A stretch of DNA of 64,000 nt from Streptomyces sp. CB02056. Lineage in GTDB: Bacteria; Actinomycetota; Actinomycetes; Streptomycetales; Streptomycetaceae. The translations under genes were made by a program, and so were the position numbers. Numbering within the stretch: the stretch's first letter is position 1; the number at the start of each line of letters is the position of its first letter. The DNA lies in NCBI RefSeq assembly GCF_001905545.1, contig NZ_LIPD01000009.1:248001-312000 (forward strand), written 5' to 3'. The notes beneath the pieces were generated by a model. The model made no database searches, was not told the origin of the DNA, and worked only from the letters and a program-made list of their open reading frames with translations. This document shows positions 9,015 through 16,317 of this stretch, piece by piece.

Positions 9015-10799
9015 TCACCGCCACTCCTCGGCCTCCCGGACGGTGGGGGAGTCCGCAGAGGCCCGCTGCGGGGCGGAAGGGGCGGAAGGGGCGGACGGCG
9101 CGGGGTGTTGCGCCCCGTACACGGGCGTCGCCGGGCCGAGTTGCCCGGCCGGGCCGGCGTCCCGGGCCCGTTGCGGTACGGCCGCTTGGGCGTGCGGCGC
9201 ACCGTCCGAGCCGTCGTCGGGCCGTGGTGCCGGGCGGCGCTGGTCCACCGCGGGGCTGCCCGACAGGTCGTACATGCGCGGCAGCACGGGCCGGGGCACG
9301 ACCACGGCGCCGGGGAGTCCGGGGATCTCGGCGCCGACGGCCAGGCCTCCGTTGGCGGGCGCCTCGGCACCGCCGACCCCGGCGGCACCCGTCCCGGCAG
9401 CCGCCCCGGCGCCGTCCGCGCCGTAGGGGACGGCCGGGGCCCCCGGGGCGCCGAACGGTCCCGGGCCCGCCTGGCTCCCGCCCGGCAGCCCGCCGTGCCC
9501 TGCGGCCGTCGCACCCGGCGGCTCCTGCCCGAGGGCTTCGGACGCGGAGCCGCCCCCGACCCCCGCCCCCGCCCCAGCGTCCGCCCCCGCTCCGGCCCCT
9601 GCCCCCACGTCGGTCACGGGAGCCCGGGTGATCCGGGCCCCCGAGGGCAGCCCGGACACCGCGGCCGACTGCGCCGCCTGCTCCAGCAGCGCCGAGGGCA
9701 CCAGCACCGCGGCCCGGGTGCCGCCGTACGGGGACGGGTGCAGGGTGACCCGGACGTCGTGCCGGGCGGCCAGGTGGGCGACGACGAACAGGCCGAGCCG
9801 CAGGTCGTCGCCGAGCGCGGAGACGTCCAGGTCGGGCGGGTCGGCCAGGTACGCGTTGAGGCGCTGGTACTCCGTCTCGGTCATGCCGAGTCCGCGGTCC
9901 TCGACCTCGACCGCCAGGCCCTCGGGCACCTCCTTCGCGGAGATCTGCACCTGGGTGTACGGCGGGGAGAAGGTGGTGCCGTTCTCGATCAGTTCGGCGA
10001 CCAGGTGGATGACGTCGGCGACGGCCTGCCCGCCGAGCGAGACGCGCGGTACGCCCCGGACGACGACCCGGGAGTAGCTCTCGGTCTCCGAGACGGCGCT
10101 GCGCAGCACGTTGACCACGGGTACGGCGTTGCGCCAGCGCCGGGCGGGGAGGTCGCCGCCGAGGATGACGAGGTTCTCGGCGTTGCGCCGCATCCGGGTG
10201 GCCAGGTGGTCGACCGCGAACAGTTCGCGCAGCAGTTCCGGGTCCTCGTGCTCGCGTTCCAGCGCGTCCAGCATGCTGATCTGCCGGTGGATCAGGATCT
10301 GGGTGCGCCGGGCGATGTTGAGGAAGACCTTCTTCGTCCCCTCGCGGCCCTGGGCCTGGTGGACGATGGCGGCGACCGCGGCCTGCCGGACGGCGGCGAG
10401 GCCCTCCGAGGCCTGCTGGACGTCGTCGCCGGTCCGTCGGGAGGGTGTCCAGGCGGCCGGGGCGGGCACCTGCTCCCCGGCGCGCAGCCGTCCGACCACC
10501 TCGGGGATCTCCTGCTCGGCGAGCGCCATGGTGTCGGCCCGCAGTTCGGACAGCCGCGCGGACAGTGCCCAGGCGGTCCGGATGCCGCGGACCAGGCTGA
10601 TCAGCACCACCGCGGCGACGACCGCGCTGCCGGCCAGCAGCGCGGTGCGCTGGCCGGAGTCGCGCAGCAGGTAGGCGGCGTAGCCCCAGGCGGCGGCGAG
10701 GCCCAGGCTGGGGACCAGCACGGCGGCGAGGAGCGGGCTGCGGAGCGAGCCGGACCGCCCGGCGCGGTGGCCGGTGCGGGGGGCCGGTATGCCTGGCAT
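9015..10799 (-). CDS. Sensor-like histidine kinase, CvnA type, orphan
   Basis: A 594-residue membrane kinase. Two hydrophobic segments lie near the N-terminus (SPLLAAVLVPSLGLAAAWGYAAYLL and the following TALLAGSAVVAAVVLISLV). A helical dimerization region follows (KKVFLNIARRTQILIHRQIS), then a GHKL ATPase domain with N box (ELIENGTTFSPP), G1 box (DRGLGM) and a Gly-rich end (PYGGTRAAV). The last ~190 residues are Pro/Gly/Ala-rich and probably disordered, including APSAPSAPSAP coded by a 9-bp tandem repeat. Such kinases normally head conservons (kinase, roadblock protein, DUF742 protein, small GTPase). None of those partners is next to it, so it is an orphan. ATG 10799 is the first start before the first membrane segment. 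Confidence 0.85.
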   Translation of the reverse strand: MPGIPAPRTGHRAGRSGSLRSPLLAAVLVPSLGLAAAWGYAAYLLRDSGQRTALLAGSAVVAAVVLISLVRGIRTAWALSARLSELRADTMALAEQEIPEVVGRLRAGEQVPAPAAWTPSRRTGDDVQQASEGLAAVRQAAVAAIVHQAQGREGTKKVFLNIARRTQILIHRQISMLDALEREHEDPELLRELFAVDHLATRMRRNAENLVILGGDLPARRWRNAVPVVNVLRSAVSETESYSRVVVRGVPRVSLGGQAVADVIHLVAELIENGTTFSPPYTQVQISAKEVPEGLAVEVEDRGLGMTETEYQRLNAYLADPPDLDVSALGDDLRLGLFVVAHLAARHDVRVTLHPSPYGGTRAAVLVPSALLEQAAQSAAVSGLPSGARITRAPVTDVGAGAGAGADAGAGAGVGGGSASEALGQEPPGATAAGHGGLPGGSQAGPGPFGAPGAPAVPYGADGAGAAAGTGAAGVGGAEAPANGGLAVGAEIPGLPGAVVVPRPVLPRMYDLSGSPAVDQRRPAPRPDDGSDGAPHAQAAVPQRARDAGPAGQLGPATPVYGAQHPAPSAPSAPSAPQRASADSPTVREAEEWR

Positions 10800-10824
10800 C
10801 TGATTCCTTGCTGCAGGGCCGAGT

Positions 10825-10888
10825 CGCGGGGCCGGGTCGTGGAACCCGGCCGTCGAACCCGACCGCGGGGCCGGGTCGTGGAACCCGG
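10825..10888. repeat. Two 25-bp direct repeats, each with an internal palindrome
   Basis: The same 25-nt sequence occurs at 10825-10849 and 10864-10888. Each copy contains the inverted repeat CCGGGT-N6-ACCCGG (10832-10849 and 10871-10888). A decayed third copy (GGAACCGGGTCGTGG) follows at about 10893. They start 26 nt upstream of the kinase start codon, so they fit tandem operators or leader hairpins. Confidence 0.75.
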
Positions 10889-11016
10889 TCCTGGAACCGG
10901 GTCGTGGGGCCTGGCCGCGGGACCGGCGCGCCGGTTCGGACCGGTGGGTCCGAGCGGCGGGCCGACCCGTACGGCGCGGCCGGGTCGCAGGGAGCCGGGG
11001 CCGGGATCCGTCGGAG

Positions 11017-11037
11017 CCGGTGACGTGGTGTCACCGG
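11017..11037. promoter_or_regulatory. Perfect 21-bp inverted repeat, operator candidate
   Basis: CCGGTGAC (11017-11024), a 5-nt spacer, and GTCACCGG (11030-11037). It lies about 40 nt downstream of the putative minus-strand -10 (11074-11079), within the likely leader of the kinase gene. It could be a regulator site or an RNA hairpin. Confidence 0.5.
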
Positions 11038-11288
11038 TCCGGCGGGGTGCAGCACGGCCGCCGACGGCACGGAACGCTATCAGCCCGTGGTGCGGTCGGC
11101 GCAATATCAACTGGCTCTGCGCACAAGGCCGATGGCCTCGCGATGGTGCCCGCGCCGGACGCTCCGCCGGCGCGAAGCCGCAGCTCACGGCCCTCGGCCC
11201 GGTCGGGCCGACGGTCCTCGGAGGTCGGGGACGGCCACGGGAAGGATGCGGCAGGAACAGGTCAAGTCGCGCCGCGGCGGGCGGGATC

Positions 11289-12566
11289 TCAGCCTGCCAG
11301 CGGCATCGGCAGCACCCGTCCGCCCAGGCCTGGCGGCTTCTCCACGTGGGCCTCCCGCTGGGCGGCGAGTTCGCTCCAGGGCCAGCTGGTCAGCTCGGAC
11401 AGCTCCGCCGACCACTGCTTGCCGTAGGTGCCCGAGGCGAACTGTCCGAGCCGCAGCCGCTGGACGTCCGAGGTGCCGGCCGGCGGGTAGACGTGGGTGG
11501 CGTCCCGCAGGTAGCGCTCGATACGGAACTCGGGCTGGAGGCCGCGGGCGGCGTGGATCTCCATGGCGTTGCGCGCGGAGTCCAGCGCGTACTCGGTGTT
11601 GATGAGCTTGGCGTTCATCAGCTCGGCGTCGCAGGCGCGGCCGTGGTCGAGCAGGTGGGAGGCGTGGTAGGCGGCGAGCCTGGCGGTCATCAGCCGGGAC
11701 TGCATCTCACCCAACTTGAGCATGATGTTCGGGAGTTGGTTGATCGGCCGGCCGTACAGGACGCGCCCCTCGGCGAACCGGACGGTGTCCTCGACGATCG
11801 CGGTGTGGATGCCGAGTGCGACGGCGGCGAGGTTGATCCGGCCGTAGAGGGTGGAGGAGGAGTAGGCGACGTCCAGTCCCCGCCCCTCCCGGCCGAGCCG
11901 GTTTCCGGCCGGGATGCGGCAGTCCTCCAGGATGATCTCGCCGAAGCTGAAGCCGTGCAGCCCGCTCTGGGAGCCGGGGGAGCCGGTCCGGAACCCGGGG
12001 CGGTCGCTCTCGACCAGGAAGGCGGACAGGCCCCGGCTGCCCTGGCCGGTGCGCAGCACCACGCCGTGCACGTCCCCGATGTGGGAGTTGCCGACGAACC
12101 ACTTGCGGCCGTTGAGCACGTACTCGTCGCCGTCGCGGACCGCGGTGCCGGTCATCCCGAGCACGTGCCCGCCGGACTCCGGCTCGGTGACGGCGATGGT
12201 CGGCAGGCACTCTCCGGAGGCGAACTTCGGCAGCCACGTGCGGCGTTGGGCCTGGGAGCCGTAGTGGAGGACCTTGGCCACGCCCAGCTGGGAGGCCTGC
12301 GCGATCGAGCCCGCGGCCCCGCTGACCCGGGCCAGCTCCTCGATGATCACGGTCTTGGCGACGTGCCCCAGCCCGAGGCCGCCGAACTCCCGGGGAATCG
12401 TCACGCCGATCCAGCCCTGCCGGGCGATCTCCCTGGCCAGCTCGACCTCGATCGTCCGCTCGGCCTCCATCCTGGCCACCCGCGGACGCACCTCCTTCTC
12501 CGCGAAGTCACGGACCTCGGCGCGAAGGCCCTCGTGACGGTCGTCGGTGAAGTAGTCCATCGCCAT
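11289..12566 (-). CDS. Acyl-CoA dehydrogenase-like flavoprotein without the usual catalytic Glu
   Basis: A 425-residue protein of the acyl-CoA dehydrogenase fold. N-terminal helices carry REFGGLGLGHVAKTVIIEEL, the middle beta domain has the FAD-binding TEPESGGH, and the C-terminal bundle ends RYLRDATHVYPPAGTSDVQR. In most family members the last motif reads EGT with the catalytic Glu; here it reads AGT. In isovaleryl-CoA dehydrogenase the base is on another helix (LDLER); the matching segment here reads STLYGRINLA, also without Glu. The protein may bind FAD but use another base or have another reaction. ATG 12566 has GAGAGGACCGGAG upstream. An in-frame ATG at 12701 would add a Pro-rich tail. 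The gene stands alone. Confidence 0.85.
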   Translation of the reverse strand: MAMDYFTDDRHEGLRAEVRDFAEKEVRPRVARMEAERTIEVELAREIARQGWIGVTIPREFGGLGLGHVAKTVIIEELARVSGAAGSIAQASQLGVAKVLHYGSQAQRRTWLPKFASGECLPTIAVTEPESGGHVLGMTGTAVRDGDEYVLNGRKWFVGNSHIGDVHGVVLRTGQGSRGLSAFLVESDRPGFRTGSPGSQSGLHGFSFGEIILEDCRIPAGNRLGREGRGLDVAYSSSTLYGRINLAAVALGIHTAIVEDTVRFAEGRVLYGRPINQLPNIMLKLGEMQSRLMTARLAAYHASHLLDHGRACDAELMNAKLINTEYALDSARNAMEIHAARGLQPEFRIERYLRDATHVYPPAGTSDVQRLRLGQFASGTYGKQWSAELSELTSWPWSELAAQREAHVEKPPGLGGRVLPMPLAG

Positions 12567-13012
12567 GCTCCGGTCCTCTCGATACGTGTGGTGCCGTGCC
12601 TCCGTCCGTGCCGTCGATGCCGCTCCGGCGACCCCTACGGGGGGCGGTGGGTGTGCGGGGGTGTCGGCCGGTCGCCCCGGTGCGATCGGCGCATGCGTCA
12701 CCGGGCGGTGTCCCGGTGACGGGAACCGTCCGTGTCTTCGGCAGGGCTCATTGTTGTATGGGGTACCGGGGCATCCCAGAGTCGATCTTGGATTGGCGCG
12801 ATTCGGCCCGTCCCCGTCGGGAGGGGTTTCGTCCGGGTGCCGGGCGGGAATCGATCTTCGCTTCCGTGACGGTCCGTCGACCGGTCGTCCACATGCGGTT
12901 TTGACGAGCCATCGGCAAGGCTCCGGTGCGGCTCCGGCCGGGCGCCGGAAGGACTCCGGAAGGACATCGGCAGGACTGAAGAACGGTCGATCGGACCCGC
13001 CCGGGCGTTCTG
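12567..13012. other. Divergent promoter region without genes
   Basis: About 446 nt between two divergent genes, with no supported coding sequence. Positions 12740-12770 (CATTGTTGTATGGGG) and 12895-12906 (GGTTTTGACG) are the AT-richest parts and probably hold the two promoters. TTGACG at 12901-12906 is a good -35 for the rightward gene, but I find no -10 at the right distance. ATCGATCTT-like words repeat near 12783 and 12850. Confidence 0.4.
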
Positions 13013-14107
13013 ATGTCTGGTTACATGTGCGCCATGACAGATGTGATGAGCACTCAAGGCCAGTTCCCGGGTGCCTCCGGGGAGTCCGCGCGAACCCGCA
13101 GGCTGCGCGGCCTTGGGCTCAACGACCCGTCCGCGGACGAGGCCTTCGACCGCTTCGCCCACCTGGCAGCCAGTATCACGCGCGCTCCCATCGCGATGGT
13201 CAACTTCATCAACGACGAACGCCAGATGTTCCGGGGGCTCTACATTCCGCCAAGTTCGGCCGACGCCGCGGCCGAGGACGGATCGTCCTGGGCGGAACGC
13301 GGCATCGCCTTCGACCTTCCCACCCGCGAGATGCCGCTGAGCCACGGCTTCTGCCCGCACGTGGTCGCCCAGCGCTCCCCCCTCGCCCTCGACGACATCC
13401 TCGCCTACCCCCGGTTCGCGGGGAACCCGGTGGTGGACGAACTCGGCGTCCGCGCCTACCTCGGCGCCCCGCTCGTCGACGACACCAACACCGTCATCGG
13501 CACCGTCTGCGTGCTCGACCGGGAACCCCGGCAGTGGGGGCGCGAGCGGCTGCGCGACATCCAGCACCTCGCCGAGGCGCTGCTCTCCGAGATCCGGCTG
13601 CGCGACAGCCTGCTCGCCCAGCGCCAGGAGATGTTCGCCGCCTTCGACGGCTCGCCGTACCCCATCCTGCTCACCGAGGGTCCGGGCCAGGAGATCCGCT
13701 ACGCCAACGCCCAGCACGCCGACACCTTCGGCGCGCCGACGGCGTACGGGACGATCGGCGCCGCGTACCCGCAGCTCGGCGCGGCGGGCCTCGAACAGAC
13801 CGTCGTGGAGGCGTACCGCACCGGTCGCACCGCCGTCCTCGACAACGTCCGGATGCAGGCCGCCCGCCCGGACGCCCAGCGCGGCCGGCAGGTCTTCAGC
13901 TTCACCTGCACCCCGCTGCGGGCCGCGCTCACCGGCCGGATCAACGGCGTCCTCACCGTCGGTATGGACATCACCGCCCAGTCCCGCACCGAGGAGGAGC
14001 TCGGCACGCTGGCCGCCCTGCTCGTCGACCGGCTCCAGCAGAGCGGCGGCTCCGTGCCCGGACGCTCGGCCATCGCGGGCGAGGCCGGTCCCGTCCTGCC
14101 CGGCTGA
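13013..14107 (+). CDS. GAF-PAS sensory protein without an output domain
   Basis: A 364-residue soluble protein. Residues ~35-190 form a GAF domain (IAMVNFINDERQMFRG, LSHGFCPHVV, YLGAPLVDDTNTVIGTVCVLD), typical of phytochrome-like GAF sensors. Residues ~205-330 form a PAS domain (FAAFDGSPYPILLTEGPG ... VLTVGMDIT). No kinase, phosphatase, cyclase or DNA-binding part follows, so it probably works by protein-protein contact. Starts at 13013, 13034 and 13043 are all in frame and none has a good ribosome binding site, so the first residues are uncertain. A strong hairpin follows the stop. Confidence 0.8.
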   Translation: MSGYMCAMTDVMSTQGQFPGASGESARTRRLRGLGLNDPSADEAFDRFAHLAASITRAPIAMVNFINDERQMFRGLYIPPSSADAAAEDGSSWAERGIAFDLPTREMPLSHGFCPHVVAQRSPLALDDILAYPRFAGNPVVDELGVRAYLGAPLVDDTNTVIGTVCVLDREPRQWGRERLRDIQHLAEALLSEIRLRDSLLAQRQEMFAAFDGSPYPILLTEGPGQEIRYANAQHADTFGAPTAYGTIGAAYPQLGAAGLEQTVVEAYRTGRTAVLDNVRMQAARPDAQRGRQVFSFTCTPLRAALTGRINGVLTVGMDITAQSRTEEELGTLAALLVDRLQQSGGSVPGRSAIAGEAGPVLPG

Positions 14108-14134
14108 ACCCCGGCCGGTGCGGACCGCCCACCG

Positions 14135-14180
14135 CCGTGGCGGGGCGCCTCTCACCCCCGTGGAGAGGACCCCGCCACGG
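14135..14180 (+). terminator. Strong intrinsic terminator hairpin
   Basis: CCGTGGCGGGG (14135-14145) pairs perfectly with CCCCGCCACGG (14170-14180), and the inner CCTCTC pairs with GAGAGG. It lies 28 nt after the stop of the GAF-PAS gene. Confidence 0.8.
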
Positions 14181-14280
14181 TGTCGGTGCGGTGCCGATGG
14201 TGTCGGCGCGGTACCGCCCGGGCCCGTCCGAGATCGTCCGGTGCCGTCCGAGATCGTCCGGTGCCGTCCGGTGCCGTCCG
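14179..14280. repeat. 20-bp/10-bp minisatellite
   Basis: AGATCGTCCGGTGCCGTCCG occurs twice in tandem (14231-14250, 14251-14270) and is followed by half a unit, GTGCCGTCCG (14271-14280). Just before it, a different 20-bp unit starting GGTGTCGG is also doubled (14179-14218). The 303-nt gap 14108-14410 holds this array and the terminator, and no gene that I can see. Confidence 0.75.
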
Positions 14281-14410
14281 GTATCGGGAGTTCGCCGGGA
14301 TGCCCGCGGGATCCCCCCGGGATTCCGCCGGGCCGAGCGGGTGAACCGTCCCCGCTCCGCCGCCCCGACCGGGCCCGCGCCCGGGGTGCCGGGTGGTAGG
14401 CATGGGCCGC

Positions 14411-15997
14411 ATGGACTGGTTCGCCGCCCCCGACTACTGGCTGAGCCGGCTGCTCGTCCAACGCCTGCTCGCCGCCCTCTACCTGATCGGATTCCTGGCC
14501 GCCGCCGCGCAGTTCCGCGCCCTGATCGGCGCCGACGGCATGCTGCCGGTGCCCCGGTTCACCGCCCGGGTCCCGTTCCGCCGATCCCCCGGCCTGTTCC
14601 ACCTCCACTACAGCGACCGGTTCTTCGCCGCCGTCGCCTGGAGCGGCGCCGCCCTCGCCGCCGCGGTGGTGGGCGGGCTCGCCGACGCCGTCCCGCTCTG
14701 GGCGTCCGTCCTGCTGTGGGCGGTGCTCTGGGTCCTCTACCTCTCCATCGTCAACGTCGGGCAGACCTGGTACTCCTTCGGCTGGGAGTCCCTGCTGCTC
14801 GAAGCCGGCTTCCTCGCGGCGTTCCTGGGCAACGCCGACACCGCCCCGCCCACCCTGGTGCTGTGGTTGATGCGTTGGCTGGTCTTCCGGGTCGAGTTCG
14901 GCGCCGGACTGATCAAGCTGCGCGGCGACAGCTGCTGGCGGGACCTGACCTGTCTCCGGTTCCATCACGAGACCCAACCGATGCCCGGACCGCTCAGCTG
15001 GTTCTTCCACCACCTGCCCGCCCCGGTCCACCGAGTGGAGGCCGCCGCCAATCATTTCGTCCAACTCGTCGTACCGGTGGGTCTGCTGCTGCCGCAGCCG
15101 ATCGCGAGCTACGCGGCCTGCGCCGTCCTCGTTACCCAGTTCTGGCTGGTCGCCTCCGGCAACTTCGCCTGGCTCAACTGGCTGACCATCGTCCTCGTCC
15201 TCGCCGCCGTTCAGCCGGCCCGCCTGGGCCTGCCCGTCCACGCCCGCGCGTACCCCGGCGCGCCGCTCTGGTACGAGGCGCTCGTGATCGCGTTGACCAC
15301 CATCGTCGTGGTGCTCAGCTACTGGCCGGTGCGCAACATGCTCTCCCGCGCCCAGGCCATGAACCGCTCCTTCAACCGGCTCCACCTCGTCAACACCTAC
15401 GGCGCCTTCGGCAGCGTCAACCGGCTCCGCCAGGAGGTGGTGGTCGAGGGCACCGACGAGGCCGTGCTCACCCCGCACACCGTCTGGCGCGAGTACGGCT
15501 TCAAGGGCAAGCCGGGCGATGTCCGCCGACTCCCGCGCCAGTTCGCGCCCTACCACCTGCGGCTCGACTGGCTGATGTGGTTCGCCGGCATCTCGCCCGC
15601 CTACGCCCGCCCCTGGTTCCTGCCCTTCGTCACCCGCCTGCTGTCCGGCGACCGGGCCACCCTGCGCCTGCTGCGCCACAACCCGTTCCCGGACGCTCCG
15701 CCGACCCACGTCCGGGCGACCCTCTACCTCTACCGGTTCACCGATTGGCGCGAACTGCGGGAAACCGGCGCGTGGTGGCACCGCACCGCGCTCGGCGAGT
15801 ACCTCGCTCCGGTCGATCTGCACGCCGTCGGCCGGGCCGGGTACCGGCCGCCGCTCGGCCGACGGGGGCCGGCACGGGGACGCGGCGTACGGGAGGTGCC
15901 GCTGGAGCGGTTCCGTCGGCCCGGCAGGCGACGGGACATGCGGCCGGACAGGCGGCCCGGGCCCTCCGGCGGAGAGCGGCGGGAGGACGCGGGATGA
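14411..15997 (+). CDS. Lipase maturation factor family membrane protein
   Basis: A 528-residue polytopic membrane protein of the LMF1-like family. It opens with WFAAPDYWLSRLLVQRLLAALYLIGF, and the conserved core reads GWESLLLEAGFLAAFLG, RVEFGAGLIKLRGDSCW, and later LVNTYGAFGSVNRLRQEVVVEG. In animals LMF1 assists folding of secreted lipases; bacterial members have no proven role. About eight hydrophobic segments are visible, and the last ~60 residues are Arg/Gly/Pro-rich. ATG 14411 was chosen because GGTAGG lies about 10 nt upstream and because family members start with M-x-WF; GTG 14393 and ATG 14402 are in frame. Confidence 0.88.
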   Translation: MDWFAAPDYWLSRLLVQRLLAALYLIGFLAAAAQFRALIGADGMLPVPRFTARVPFRRSPGLFHLHYSDRFFAAVAWSGAALAAAVVGGLADAVPLWASVLLWAVLWVLYLSIVNVGQTWYSFGWESLLLEAGFLAAFLGNADTAPPTLVLWLMRWLVFRVEFGAGLIKLRGDSCWRDLTCLRFHHETQPMPGPLSWFFHHLPAPVHRVEAAANHFVQLVVPVGLLLPQPIASYAACAVLVTQFWLVASGNFAWLNWLTIVLVLAAVQPARLGLPVHARAYPGAPLWYEALVIALTTIVVVLSYWPVRNMLSRAQAMNRSFNRLHLVNTYGAFGSVNRLRQEVVVEGTDEAVLTPHTVWREYGFKGKPGDVRRLPRQFAPYHLRLDWLMWFAGISPAYARPWFLPFVTRLLSGDRATLRLLRHNPFPDAPPTHVRATLYLYRFTDWRELRETGAWWHRTALGEYLAPVDLHAVGRAGYRPPLGRRGPARGRGVREVPLERFRRPGRRRDMRPDRRPGPSGGERREDAG

Positions 15998-16317
15998 GGG
16001 CCGGCGGTGTGGAGCCGTGAGCAGCGGAGACACCCGTCCGGACCAATGCCGGGCCACTTCCGGACCAGCTCCGGAGCGGCGCCGGACCACCCGGTCGGAC
16101 CGCCCGAGTGGCGGCCAGGCGGGCGGTATGGCACACGACACCCGCCCGTCCGGGCGGTGGGTGCGTGCAAGGCTCGAACGGGCACCCGTATTCTGGGCGT
16201 CCACACCGGCAGCCCGACCGCGCGCCCCCTAGCCCCGCCCCAGGGGCGACCCCGCGCACCCGGTCCGCCGCCCCCTCGCCGCCAGCCCCGCCGTCGACGC
16301 CCAGAACCGGACCTCAC
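15998..16317. other. Intergenic region with a short hairpin
   Basis: No gene is supported in this 320-nt stretch. CCGCCCG (16142-16148) pairs with CGGGCGG (16151-16157) inside a longer imperfect CACCC/GGGTG hairpin that could end the upstream transcript. TATTCT at 16189-16194 is a possible -10 for the next gene, with no good -35. Confidence 0.4.

Larger units (their letters stand above)
10800..11288. other. Long regulatory gap upstream of the orphan kinase
   Basis: I see no gene in this 489-nt gap. It holds two 25-bp direct repeats 39 bp apart (10825-10849, 10864-10888), a perfect 8-bp inverted repeat (11017-11037) and a possible promoter on the minus strand: TTGCGC read from 11104-11099 and TAGCGT read from 11079-11074, 19 bp apart. 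All could control the kinase gene. Positions 11105-11288 show nothing further that I can name. Confidence 0.5.
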
